A DNA stretch of 64,000 nt from Marinibacterium anthonyi (GTDB lineage Bacteria > Pseudomonadota > Alphaproteobacteria > Rhodobacterales > Rhodobacteraceae): assembly GCA_003217735.2 (NCBI GenBank), contig CP031585.1, forward strand, positions 5,411,501 through 5,475,500, in the 5' to 3' direction. Position numbers and translations under genes: made by a program. Within the stretch, counting starts at the first letter, position 1. Each line of letters begins with the position of its first letter. Under the pieces are notes generated by a model. The model made no database searches. It was not told the DNA's origin and was given only the letters and a program-made list of their open reading frames with translations. Below are positions 8,301-15,991 of the stretch, piece by piece.

Positions 8301-10030
8301 GCGGCGCCAAAGGCGTCGGTCGCGGTGACCTCGATCTGGACATCGCGGGTTTCGCCCTGGGCCAGGTCCTGAAAGCCGGAGCCCGGGTTGAACCGCAAAA
8401 CCGATCCGTTCATCGACGCCTTGCCTTCGGCCGGCTGGCCGGTAACGGCGTAGGTCAGCGTATCGCCGTCGACGTCCGAGGCGATCGAGCCAAGGTCGAT
8501 CGTGACCACGTCGCCGTCTTCGCGGGCTGCCGTCGATGCGTCCGTCATCAGTGGTGCGTCGTTGGTGCCGGTCACGCGCACCGTCACCGTATTGGTCACT
8601 GCCGCGCCATGGGCATCGGTCGCGGTGACCCGGATCGCCACATCGCGGGTTTCGCCCTGGGCCAGGTCATCGAACTCCGACCCCGGCCTGAACACCAGCA
8701 GCTTGCCCGAAAGCGACGCCGTGCCTGCCCCCGGCTGCTGCGCGATCGAATAGGTCAGCGTGTTGCCGTTGTCGTCACCGTCCACGTCCGAGGCCAGCGT
8801 CGCCAGGTTCAGCACCAGCCGCGGGCCGTCCTCCTGCGCGCGCATGAGGCCGCTGGCCATCCTGGGCGCGTCGTTGCGGCCGGTGACGGTGACCGACATC
8901 GTCGCCTTGGTCAGGGTGCCGACCGAATCCGTGGCCGCGACCCGGATGTTCACGTTGTATGTCTCGCCCGCCGCCAGGAATTCGAAATCGACACCCGGAT
9001 CAAAGCTCAGCATGTGCCCGTCGATCGCCGCCAGCCCCAGGTTCGGCGCGGCGGATATGGAATAGCGCAGCGTGGTCCCGTCTTCGCCATTGTCCATGTC
9101 GTCGGCCAGGGTCGCCAGATCCAGCAGCGACAGCCCGCCGCCGTCGCGCGCCGCGATCCGGCCGTTGGCAAAGGTCGCGGCGTCGTTCATCCCCTGCACC
9201 GTGACGGTCACGGTTTCGGTGGCGGTGTCGCCGTCGGCATCCACGATCCGGTAGGTGAAACTGTCGGTCAGGGTCTGTCCCTGGGCCAGCGACTGGATCT
9301 GGGTCGAATTGGCCAGGTGATAGATGAAGGTCCCGTCGCCGGCGATCTCGACATGTCCCCAGGTGGCGTCGCTGGCCAGGACGACGTCGGCCACCAGGTC
9401 CAGCACCGAATCGTTGGCCAGCACGTTGCCGGTGACCATCTCGCTGTCCTCGCCGATCTCGGCGGTGTCCGCGGCGGTCACTGCGGGCTGGTCGTAGGGG
9501 TCAAGCTGGACGCCGTCGACGTAGACCTCGACAGTCTCGATCTGCTGCGCCGTCAGCCCGAGGCTGTCGAAAGTAAAGGGCTGATCCGCGTCGGCCGTGC
9601 CGATGTGGGCAAGGTAGGCGGACAATTCGGCCTGGAACGCCACGTCGAACCAGGTGGCGCCGTCGACGTAGATCCGCAGGGTGTCCTGACCGGCGCCGCC
9701 GTCGTAGAAATCGGTACTGCCCCGGTTTTCGGTCGCGGAATAGATCAGCCGGTCGTCACCGGTGCCGGCCATGACAATGTCGTTCCCCGCCCCGCCGTCG
9801 ACCACATCGGCCCCGGCGCCGGACAGGATCGTATCGTTGCCGCCCAGCCCCGCGATCCCGTCGGACGCACCGGATCCGACAAGAACGTCGTCGGCTTCGG
9901 TCCCCGGGACCTGGGCTTGCATCGTGCCTCCGGCTGTGACGTGCGTCGTGGTTGCGGTGCTGTTGGTCGAAAACGATCCGGACCGAGTGTATTCAAAATC
10001 GTCTAAAGAAATCTTCTTGAACGTGCCCAT
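5303..10030 (-). CDS. Giant RTX / VCBS / cadherin-like / FG-GAP repeat protein, putative secreted adhesin
   Basis: A 1575-residue acidic repeat protein without an N-terminal signal peptide. Order of modules: short N-terminal tail; RTX calcium-binding nonapeptides (GLGGNDTIL, GGAGNDIV, about residues 60-95); a region ending in DGGAGQDTLRI; one VCBS-like domain (about 195-285); eight cadherin/Ig-like repeats of about 100 residues, each closing in G-x-N-D-x-(P/T/A) (about 285-1110); and seven or so FG-GAP integrin-type blades with DVDGDGIDDLIVG, DINGDGLEDLLI, DVNGDGFDDILY and similar Asp-rich calcium loops (about 1130-1550). The C-terminus ends DDYFLT, compatible with a type I secretion signal, but no ABC exporter is adjacent. 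AAGG 9 nt upstream supports the start. Probably calcium-stabilised surface attachment; inferred from architecture only. Confidence 0.85.
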   Translation of the reverse strand: MGTFKKISLDDFEYTRSGSFSTNSTATTTHVTAGGTMQAQVPGTEADDVLVGSGASDGIAGLGGNDTILSGAGADVVDGGAGNDIVMAGTGDDRLIYSATENRGSTDFYDGGAGQDTLRIYVDGATWFDVAFQAELSAYLAHIGTADADQPFTFDSLGLTAQQIETVEVYVDGVQLDPYDQPAVTAADTAEIGEDSEMVTGNVLANDSVLDLVADVVLASDATWGHVEIAGDGTFIYHLANSTQIQSLAQGQTLTDSFTYRIVDADGDTATETVTVTVQGMNDAATFANGRIAARDGGGLSLLDLATLADDMDNGEDGTTLRYSISAAPNLGLAAIDGHMLSFDPGVDFEFLAAGETYNVNIRVAATDSVGTLTKATMSVTVTGRNDAPRMASGLMRAQEDGPRLVLNLATLASDVDGDDNGNTLTYSIAQQPGAGTASLSGKLLVFRPGSEFDDLAQGETRDVAIRVTATDAHGAAVTNTVTVRVTGTNDAPLMTDASTAAREDGDVVTIDLGSIASDVDGDTLTYAVTGQPAEGKASMNGSVLRFNPGSGFQDLAQGETRDVQIEVTATDAFGAATTGTVTVRVTGTNDAPIMGAALLSAREDGDIAKVNLNTLASDIDGDTLTYAITGQPAEGKASISGSVLRFNPASGFQDLAQGETRDVRIEITATDAFGAVSTNTITMRVTGTNDAPVIGAASLATREDGDVVTVNLATLASDADGDALTYEIIGQPAEGVASMNGSTLRFNPGSAFQDLGQGETRDVQITVRATDSLGASGTATVTVQVTGSNDKATFATTTLTAVEDGSIATVDLNALAADPEGDALTYTITGQPDEGIASLNGSVLRFNPGSGFQDLGEGETRDVQIKVVATDSQGASTAQTITMQVSGTNDAPVLAAVERTMSQNDQAAIDLSALVTDIDDDGGFAFEISTAPSLGTATIDGTSLVFDTNGDFDTLAQVGQYGAETASVDVWVRVTDPQGGSTVTRMTFTVTGVNDTPFYVGGTDPIQLSEDSDPIVIHLGSLFEDPDGDDMYYSVVSGPHKGTASYSAGSANLTFDPGLDFRYLVDGQTETVSVDVRAVDGFGAETTQTIVFEVSGTGAADGPNPFGFEIVGTEINERMGKAVAGVGDVDGDGIDDLIVGSGVTAGTGTAFLLSGRDQETGDSFPAYIVPATSTDGTTFEGAPADKYFADTISAGDINGDGLEDLLIANTQYENGTIYVVFGTEDGFDRITDISYENLDGTNGFRILGSTSYVNIGENMVSADVNGDGFDDILYTVELNPLQFDYGDDSVRIIYGTGSPTDATSSVAGDTIIWSATSVGLAGDLNADGTDDFIVDNYVVFGQSGTGLDAGEDFLDDLDGTDGTQLLGLTGDPELLSANVDINGDGFADLVVGDPTANKVYVVLARDSGFDATIDLTALNGTDGFVLNGVSEGDNAGNSISGAGDVNGDGIEDLIIGAWTAEGTGAAYLVFGSDSGLDAQIDLGALDGTNGYILLGEATDDTAGNAVSGAGDINNDGYDDLIVSAWAADVGDTTNAGKVYVVYGGPTLSDFDADDGLLDGTIHLSGLSPDDYFLT
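7080..9190 (-). repeat. Tandem ~300-bp repeats inside the giant repeat gene
   Basis: The cadherin-like modules are also visible as DNA repeats. Matching segments recur at an exact 300-bp spacing in the central part, for example the near-identical stretches beginning 7741, 8041 and 8341 (CATC(C/G)CGGGT(C/T)TCGCCCTGG) and the module ends near 7351, 7651, 7951, 8251 and 8551. Modules at both flanks have drifted more. The pattern suggests recent internal duplication or gene conversion. Confidence 0.8.
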
Positions 10031-10325
10031 TTCAAACCTTCAGACTTAAATCCCGTCGCGTGCCACCACGCTGGTTAAAATATCGTTACTTCAAATGTAT
10101 TGATAGGCATTCATGATAAAGTATTCGTAGTACATTACTTCCAGTTTTCTAAAATTAACCTCTAGTTGGTTAACGGCGGTCGCCGATGCGAAACGGCGGC
10201 GTGCATGGCGACGGGCCGGCGCCAGGTCTGACCGAAAACAATCACCAAAGACCGATATCGGTCACAGCGGTGTTACATGGGTCGTGGATACGGTCGGCAT
10301 GATCAGCAGACCGGGCACGCCGCAC
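10031..10325. other. AT-rich divergent intergenic region
   Basis: This gap of about 295 nt between the giant repeat gene (minus) and the DeoR gene (plus) is strikingly AT-rich at 10045-10175 compared with its surroundings, as expected for promoters. It contains an inverted repeat TTAACC (10155-10160) / GGTTAA (10168-10173) with a 7-nt spacer, a possible regulator site. I see no small ORF or RNA gene in it. Confidence 0.45.
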
Positions 10326-11108
10326 ATGGATCGCACCGCACAGTCCATCGCCTCCCAGCGCCAGGGCAGGATCGTCGACCGCCTGCGGTCGGCCTCGTTT
10401 CTCGGCATCCAGGACCTCTGTGCCGACCTTGGCATTTCCGAAGCGACGGCGCGGCGCGACCTGGCCGAGCTGGAAAGCCAGGGCCGGCTGCGCCGCACCC
10501 ATGGCGGCGCGGTGCCCTGCCAGCAGGTGGCGCGCGATTTCACCAATGCCGAACGGCTGTCCCGTCACCCGGCCGAAAAGCAACGCATCGCCCAGGCGGC
10601 GGCGGCCCTGGTTCAGGAAGGCGACGTTGTCTTCCTGGATGCCGGCACCACCACGCTGCAGGTCGCCCAGGCGCTGAGCACCCGGCGCGACCTGACTTTC
10701 ATCACCAACGGCGTGGATATCTGCAACCACCTGACCGCGGCGCAGGTCGACCGGCTTTACGTGATCGGCGGCCAGTATTTCGACGCGACCCACGGCTTTG
10801 CCGGGCCCCTGGCGGCCGAGGCGATCGGGCGGTTCACCGTCGACAAGGTGTTCCTGAGCGTCGGCGCGGTGGACCTGGAACGCCGGACGATCTGTATCTC
10901 GCTGCCCGAACTGGCCGAGGCACAGCGCGCCATGATCGCGATTGCCCACAAGGTCTATGTGGTTGCCGATCATTCGAAATTCGAACGCAGCGCGTTGTCG
11001 GTCATCGCCGCGCTGGATGACCTGGACTGTGTGATCACAAACGCCGCCACCCGCGCGATCGCGCGGGACCTGTCCACCGAGATCGCGCGCAAGATCGTCT
11101 TCGCCTGA
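10326..11108 (+). CDS. DeoR/GlpR-family transcriptional regulator
   Basis: A 260-residue regulator. An N-terminal winged helix-turn-helix (about residues 20-62; LGISEATARRDLAELE and LRRTHGGAV) precedes a DeoRC sugar-phosphate sensor domain with DAGTTTLQVA (about 100), a phosphate-binding type loop, and VFLSVGAVDLE. DeoR proteins usually repress an adjacent sugar or sugar-phosphate uptake operon until a phosphorylated metabolite binds. It lies 12 nt upstream of the ABC ATPase gene, so it most likely controls that operon and itself. The start is uncertain: in-frame GTG at 10284 and ATG at 10299 are alternatives and none has a clear Shine-Dalgarno; 10326 gives the family-typical N-terminus. Confidence 0.88.
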   Translation: MDRTAQSIASQRQGRIVDRLRSASFLGIQDLCADLGISEATARRDLAELESQGRLRRTHGGAVPCQQVARDFTNAERLSRHPAEKQRIAQAAAALVQEGDVVFLDAGTTTLQVAQALSTRRDLTFITNGVDICNHLTAAQVDRLYVIGGQYFDATHGFAGPLAAEAIGRFTVDKVFLSVGAVDLERRTICISLPELAEAQRAMIAIAHKVYVVADHSKFERSALSVIAALDDLDCVITNAATRAIARDLSTEIARKIVFA

Positions 11109-11120
11109 GGTTTTTCACCC

Positions 11121-12188
11121 ATGTCCGTCCTTCAAGTCAGTGCCCTGCGGAAAAGCTGGGGCGATACCCGCGTGCTTGACGACATCAGCTTCGCCACGCG
11201 CGAGGGCGAGTTCATCTCGCTTCTGGGGCCGTCGGGCTGTGGCAAATCCACGACGCTGCGGCTGATCGCCGGGCTGGAAACGGCGGACCGGGGGCGGATC
11301 ATGCTGGACGGGCGCGACATCACCGGGCTGCCGTCGGCGCAAAGGGGCCTGTCGATGGTGTTCCAGTCCTACGCGCTGTTTCCGCATCTGACCGTCGCCC
11401 AGAACATCACCTTCGGCCTGTCGGTCCGGGGCGAAAAACGCGCGGCGCAGCGGGAAAAGCTGGGGCGGGTGGCGCCCCTGCTGGGGCTGGAAAAGCTGCT
11501 GGACCGCAGGCCCGCGCAGCTGTCCGGCGGACAGCAGCAGCGGGTGGCGCTGGGGCGCGCCCTGATCGCCGAGGCGCCGGTTTGCCTGCTGGATGAACCG
11601 CTGTCGAACCTGGACGCCAAGCTGCGGGCCGAGATGCGTGCCGAGATCCGCGCGCTGCAGCAAAGCCTTGGGATCACGATGATCTTCGTCACCCACGACC
11701 AGACCGAGGCGATGTCGATGTCCGACCGCATCGTGCTGTTGCGCGACGGGCGGATCGAACAGGTGGGCACCCCGGACGAGCTGTACAACAGCCCCGCGAC
11801 CAGCTTTGTCGGCGCATTCATCGGCGCGCCGCCGATGAACATCGTCACGCCCGACCTGCTGGGCGACCGGGGCAAGGCGCTGCCGCGGAACGTACTGGTG
11901 GGGCTGCGGCCCGAACAGATCCGGATCGCCGGGGACGGATACCCCGGCATCGTCAGATCCATCGAATTCCTTGGGGCGGATTCGATCCTCTCCGTGGAAA
12001 TCGGCGGTGCGCGCCTGGTGGTGCGTGTCGCCGGACGCCCGGCCAACCGGATTGGCCAGGCGATCCGCCTGAGGTGGCCGGCGGCTGCCGAACACCTCTT
12101 CGACGAAAGAACCGGGACCCGACTGAACGGCAATTCCGCAGGCCCCGGCACTTCGCAACTTGCATCAGTCCAAGGAAGTTACCAATGA
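11121..12188 (+). CDS. ugpC: ABC importer ATPase, UgpC/MalK type
   Basis: Cytoplasmic ATPase subunit of a CUT1-type sugar or glycerol-phosphate importer. The 355-residue protein has Walker A GPSGCGKST at residues 36-44, Q-loop in VFQSYALFPH, signature LSGGQQQR near 134, Walker B CLLDEPLSNLD and switch His in VTHDQTEA. The C-terminal part (about 240-355) is the TOBE/regulatory domain of MalK-like proteins, with NIVTPDLL and GLRPEQIRI. The stop codon overlaps the start of the binding-protein gene (ATGA), showing translational coupling. The UgpC name marks subfamily resemblance; the actual substrate is inferred from the operon and could be another phosphodiester or a sugar. Confidence 0.9.
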   Translation: MSVLQVSALRKSWGDTRVLDDISFATREGEFISLLGPSGCGKSTTLRLIAGLETADRGRIMLDGRDITGLPSAQRGLSMVFQSYALFPHLTVAQNITFGLSVRGEKRAAQREKLGRVAPLLGLEKLLDRRPAQLSGGQQQRVALGRALIAEAPVCLLDEPLSNLDAKLRAEMRAEIRALQQSLGITMIFVTHDQTEAMSMSDRIVLLRDGRIEQVGTPDELYNSPATSFVGAFIGAPPMNIVTPDLLGDRGKALPRNVLVGLRPEQIRIAGDGYPGIVRSIEFLGADSILSVEIGGARLVVRVAGRPANRIGQAIRLRWPAAAEHLFDERTGTRLNGNSAGPGTSQLASVQGSYQ

Positions 12189-13477
12189 CTGCTCTCACGC
12201 TCAAGCACGCGCTTCTGGGTGGCGCCGCGGCCCTGTCGCTGCTGTCGACCCCGGCACTGGCCACCGACATCACCTTTTTCTACCCGGTGCAGGTCGGCGG
12301 CCCGCTGACCCAGATCATCGACGGTTACGTCGCCGGGTTCGAGGAAAGCCATCCCGACATCCATGTGGATGCCGTCTATGCCGGCAATTACATCGACACC
12401 ACCAACCGCGCCCTGACCGCGGCGCGCAACGGCACCCCACCCGACGTTGCCGTGCTGCTGGCCACCGACATCTTCACCCTGATCGACAACGAGGTCGTCG
12501 ACCCGATCGACACCTTCATCCAGACCGACGACGACAAGGCATGGATCGACGGTTTCATGCCCGCGTTCCTGGCTTCGGCCAAGGTCGACGGCCACCTCTG
12601 GGCCGCGCCGTTCCAGCGGTCCACCGCCATCGAGTTTTACAACAAGGACGCCTTCCGCAAGGCGGGCCTGGACCCCGAACAGCCGCCCAAGACCTGGGAC
12701 GAACTGGTCGAGATGGGCCAGAAGCTGACCAGGCGCGATGCCAACGGCAACGTCACGCAATACGCCATCGGCATCCCGGGCAATTCCGGGTCCGCCCAGT
12801 GGCTGTTCGGCGCGCTGGCCGCCCAGAACGGCGCCCGGCTGATGAGCGATGATGGCACCAGGACCTATTTCAACGATCCCAAGGTGGTCGAGGCGCTGCA
12901 GTTCTGGGTGGACCTGGGCCAGAAATACGGCATCCATCCCGACAGCATCCAGCAATGGGCCACCACGCCGCAGGACTTCCTGGAAGGGCGGCTGGTCATG
13001 GCCTGGACCACCACCGGCAACCTGACCAACCTGCTGGGCAAGGCCGATTTCGACATCGGCACCGCCCCCTTCCCGGGCCATCCGACGCCGGCATCGGTGC
13101 TGGGCGGCGGCAACTTCTACATCTTCAAGGACGTCTCGGACGAGAAGAAGGAAGCCGCCTTCGAATTCGTCAAGTACATGACCTCGCCCGCGATCCTGGC
13201 CGACTGGAGCATCCGGACCGGCTATGTCGCCCCGCGCGACGACAGCTGGCAGACCAAGGCGCTGACCGATTACGTTGCCAGCACCCCGCAGGCCATCGTC
13301 GCCCGCGACCAGATCCCCGATGCCGTGCCGGAGCTGTCCACCTATGAAAGCGCCCGCGTCGGCCAGGCCCTGAACGACGGGCTGCAAGCGGCGCTGACCG
13401 GCACCGCCACCCCGCAGGAGGCAATGGACCGCGCCCAGGCCGAGGCCGAACGCATCCTGCGTCCCTACCAGAACTGA
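12185..13477 (+). CDS. ABC importer substrate-binding protein, UgpB-like
   Basis: Periplasmic binding protein of 430 residues. A signal peptide (MTALTLKHALLGGAAALSLLSTPALA) is followed by a family 1 extracellular solute-binding fold: ITFFYPVQVGGPLTQIIDGYVAGFE, the GTPPDVAVL loop, and the typical WAAPFQRSTAIEFYNKDAF segment near residue 140. The GGGNFYIFKD and KYMTSPA segments are also family typical. Start chosen at 12185 because AAGGAAG lies just upstream and the signal peptide begins there. The closest style is UgpB (glycerol-3-phosphate and glycerophosphodiesters) though general carbohydrate binding is possible. Second gene of the transport operon; permease genes follow after 28 nt. Confidence 0.88.
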   Translation: MTALTLKHALLGGAAALSLLSTPALATDITFFYPVQVGGPLTQIIDGYVAGFEESHPDIHVDAVYAGNYIDTTNRALTAARNGTPPDVAVLLATDIFTLIDNEVVDPIDTFIQTDDDKAWIDGFMPAFLASAKVDGHLWAAPFQRSTAIEFYNKDAFRKAGLDPEQPPKTWDELVEMGQKLTRRDANGNVTQYAIGIPGNSGSAQWLFGALAAQNGARLMSDDGTRTYFNDPKVVEALQFWVDLGQKYGIHPDSIQQWATTPQDFLEGRLVMAWTTTGNLTNLLGKADFDIGTAPFPGHPTPASVLGGGNFYIFKDVSDEKKEAAFEFVKYMTSPAILADWSIRTGYVAPRDDSWQTKALTDYVASTPQAIVARDQIPDAVPELSTYESARVGQALNDGLQAALTGTATPQEAMDRAQAEAERILRPYQN

Positions 13478-13505
13478 TCGTGCCAAGGGCCGTGAGGACG
13501 GAAGA

Positions 13506-14381
13506 ATGAAGATATCCCGAAACCTTGCCTGGGGCAGCGTGCTGCTGCTGCCCTCCGTGATCTTTCTGAGCGTTTTCACCTTCTTCCCCACGGCCGCCAC
13601 GATCTGGGACAGCCTTCATTCAACCCCGCGCGGCCGCCGCGCGGCGGTCTGGGTGGGGCCCGACAATTATACCGCGATGATGGCCGATCCGGTCTTCATC
13701 AAGGCGTTGGCGAACAACCTGGTCTATGCCGCCGTGACGATCCCGCTGTCGGTCGGGCTGGCGCTTGGAATGGCGTTGCTGGTCAATGCGCATATCCGCT
13801 GGAAGGGCTTTGCCCGGCTGGCGTTTTTTACGCCGACGATCCTGCCGATGATCGCCGTCGCCAATATCTGGACGTTCATCTACGCCCCGGATTACGGGCT
13901 GCTGGACCGGTTCCTTGGTCTGCTGGGCAATGGCGGCACCAACTGGCTGGGTTCGCCGGACACGGCGCTGCCCGCGCTGATGGCGATTGCCGTCTGGAAG
14001 AACGCGGGCTTCTACATGATCTTCTACCTCGCCGGGCTGCAGGCGATCCCGCCGACCCTGCTTGAAGCCGCCCGGCTGGAAGGCGCCGGCCCCTGGCAAA
14101 GGCTGCGCCGGGTGATCCTGCCGCTTCTGGGGCCGACGACGCTGTTCGTGGTGATCAACGCGGTGATCAACGCCTTTTCGCTGGTCGATCACGTGGTGGC
14201 CCTGACCAGGGGCGGGCCGGACAATGCCACGCAGTTGCTGCTGCATTACATCTACCAGATGGCCTTCAACTACTGGGATACCGCCTATGCCGCGACGCTG
14301 TCGGTCGTGTTGCTGGCGGTCCTGGCGGTGATCGCGCTGGTCCAATTCGCCCTGGCCGACCGCAGGACATTCTACCGATGA
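13506..14381 (+). CDS. ABC importer permease, UgpA/MalF-like
   Basis: Inner-membrane permease of 291 residues with about six transmembrane helices, the first at residues 8-31. The cytoplasmic coupling loop EAARLEGAGPWQRLRRVILPLL (near 200; EAA motif) contacts the ATPase. Family length is about 290. It follows the binding-protein gene by 28 nt with GAGGACGGAAGA before the ATG, and its last codons overlap the next permease start by 4 nt (ATGA). It forms a heterodimer with the downstream permease. Confidence 0.9.
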   Translation: MKISRNLAWGSVLLLPSVIFLSVFTFFPTAATIWDSLHSTPRGRRAAVWVGPDNYTAMMADPVFIKALANNLVYAAVTIPLSVGLALGMALLVNAHIRWKGFARLAFFTPTILPMIAVANIWTFIYAPDYGLLDRFLGLLGNGGTNWLGSPDTALPALMAIAVWKNAGFYMIFYLAGLQAIPPTLLEAARLEGAGPWQRLRRVILPLLGPTTLFVVINAVINAFSLVDHVVALTRGGPDNATQLLLHYIYQMAFNYWDTAYAATLSVVLLAVLAVIALVQFALADRRTFYR

Positions 14382-15181
14382 CACGTTCGCCGCTGACCTC
14401 TGTCGCCGCCCTGGGCCTTGGCCTGCTGTGGCTGCTGCCCCTGCTGTTCGCCATCTGGACGGCGTTCCACCCGCCGGAATACGCCACCCGTTTCGACCTG
14501 CTGGCGCCCCTGACTTTGGAGAACTTCGAACGTGTCTGGTCCCAGGCGCCCTTCGACCGCTATTTCCTGAACACGGTGATGCTGGTGGTGCTGGTGGTCG
14601 TCTGCCAGTTCACCCTGTGCACGCTTGCCGCCTATGCCTTTGTCGCCTTCCCGTTCCGGGGCAGCCAGGCGATCTTCATGCTGTTCCTGGTGCAGCTGAT
14701 GATCATGCCCGAGGTCCTGTTGCAGCGGAACTATTCCACCGTCCTGGCCCTGGGGGTGATGGATACCAAGCTGGCCATCGCGCTGCCGTATCTCGCTTCG
14801 GCCTTCGGGATCTTCCTGTTCCGGCAGGCGTTCAAGACCGTCCCGAAAGAGCTTGAGGAAGCCGCCCGGATGGAAGGGTCCGGCCCGCTGCAGGTGCTGT
14901 GGCGGGTCTACGTGCCCTTGGCCAAGCCGGTCTACCTGGCCTACGGGCTGGTGATGGTGTCGTATCACTGGAACAATTTCCTGTGGCCGCTGATCGTCAC
15001 CAATTCGGTCGAAACCCGGCCGATCACCGTGGGGCTGCAGGTGTTTTCCAGCCCCGAACAGGGCATCGACTGGTCCACGATCTGCGCCGCGACGCTGATC
15101 TCGGTCGGCCCGCTTCTTATCGCCTTCCTGATCTTCCAGCGCCAGTTCGTCCAAAGCTTCATGCGCTCGGGCATCCGCTGA
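14378..15181 (+). CDS. ABC importer permease, UgpE/MalG-like
   Basis: Second permease subunit, 267 residues with about six helices. The EAA coupling motif EEAARMEGSGPLQVLWRVYVPL lies near residue 165, and the C-terminus FQRQFVQSFMRSGIR is typical of UgpE and related MalG-like subunits. Translation is coupled to the preceding permease by an ATGA overlap. Together with the upstream ATPase, binding protein and first permease it completes a CUT1 importer. The family FVQSFMRSGIRG-type tail is compatible with glycerol-phosphate importers but not diagnostic. Confidence 0.9.
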   Translation: MTRSPLTSVAALGLGLLWLLPLLFAIWTAFHPPEYATRFDLLAPLTLENFERVWSQAPFDRYFLNTVMLVVLVVVCQFTLCTLAAYAFVAFPFRGSQAIFMLFLVQLMIMPEVLLQRNYSTVLALGVMDTKLAIALPYLASAFGIFLFRQAFKTVPKELEEAARMEGSGPLQVLWRVYVPLAKPVYLAYGLVMVSYHWNNFLWPLIVTNSVETRPITVGLQVFSSPEQGIDWSTICAATLISVGPLLIAFLIFQRQFVQSFMRSGIR

Positions 15182-15195
15182 CACGAGGTAATTCC

Positions 15196-15969
15196 ATGAT
15201 CATCGCCCATATATCCGACCTGCACATCGCGGCCGGAGCGCCCGAAACGGCGCTTTTGCGCCCCGACACCAACGCCCGGGCGCGGGCGCTGGTCGCCCAC
15301 CTGGCCGCCTGTCTGCCGGCCATCGACCTCGTGGCGATCTCGGGCGACCTGTGTGACACTGGCACGCCCGCCGACTACGCCCTGCTGCGCGAGATCCTGA
15401 GCGTCCTGCCGATGCCGTTCGTCATCATCCCCGGCAACCACGACCGCCGCGCCCCCCTGCGCGCCGCTTTCGCCGATCTGCCGTTCGAAGACGCCACCGC
15501 CCTGCACTACGAATACCGCGTGCCCGGCCTGCGCATGCTGGCGGTGGATTGCATCGTTCCCGGCGAACCCCGGGGCCGCCTGGGCCCGCGCGATCTGGCG
15601 TGGCTTGGTGCGAAGCTGAGCGAAGAGACACAAGGCGCGACCTTCGTCATGCTTCACCACCCGCCTTGCCAGACGCGGATGGGCATGGCCGATGCCGCTA
15701 TCCTGACCGAAGGTGCCGAGGCCCTGCGCGCCCTGCTGGATGGCGCGCCGAACCCGGTCACGATCCTGTGCGGGCACATGCACCGCCCGTTCGAGGCCCG
15801 CTTCGGCAAGACGCCGGTCCACGCCGCCACCAGCACGGCCTTTGAATTCGACCTTGTCCCCGATGCCGCCACCGAACCCGGCCCGACCGATGCGCCCTAT
15901 GGCTACCAGCTGCATTTCCTGACGGCCCCGGCCGGCCACGTGGTGCATCGTGTGCTCCCGGCCCTTTGA
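15196..15969 (+). CDS. GpdQ-like metallophosphodiesterase
   Basis: A 257-residue two-metal phosphodiesterase of the class III cyclic-nucleotide/GpdQ group. All metal-binding blocks are present: Asp8-x-His10 (SDLHI), GDLCD around Asp51, Gly80-Asn81-His82-Asp83, His154/His155 (MLHHPP) and Gly193-His194-x-His196 (GHMHR). No signal peptide, so it acts in the cytoplasm on imported substrate. GpdQ-type enzymes cleave glycerophosphodiesters and other diesters. GAGGTA stands 5 nt before the ATG. Position immediately after the permease genes and before an inositol-phosphatase-like gene suggests it splits the imported diester. A cAMP phosphodiesterase role is an alternative. Confidence 0.85.
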   Translation: MIIAHISDLHIAAGAPETALLRPDTNARARALVAHLAACLPAIDLVAISGDLCDTGTPADYALLREILSVLPMPFVIIPGNHDRRAPLRAAFADLPFEDATALHYEYRVPGLRMLAVDCIVPGEPRGRLGPRDLAWLGAKLSEETQGATFVMLHHPPCQTRMGMADAAILTEGAEALRALLDGAPNPVTILCGHMHRPFEARFGKTPVHAATSTAFEFDLVPDAATEPGPTDAPYGYQLHFLTAPAGHVVHRVLPAL

Positions 15970-15991
15970 ATTCCCAACCGAAAGAAACCAG

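Noticed and set aside
7080-9190. Regular repeats resembling a CRISPR-like array
   Set aside because: The period is 300 bp and the repeats encode protein modules; no spacers, no short conserved repeat and no cas genes.
8609-10006. Plus-strand open frame antisense to the giant repeat protein
   Set aside because: It mirrors the repeats, has no ribosome site and reads as low-complexity Arg/Gly/Val-rich sequence.
10155-10173. TTAACC/GGTTAA inverted repeat considered as a firm DeoR operator
   Set aside because: Only one copy with a short 6-bp arm is seen; it was noted within the intergenic entry but is not strong enough to call as an operator.
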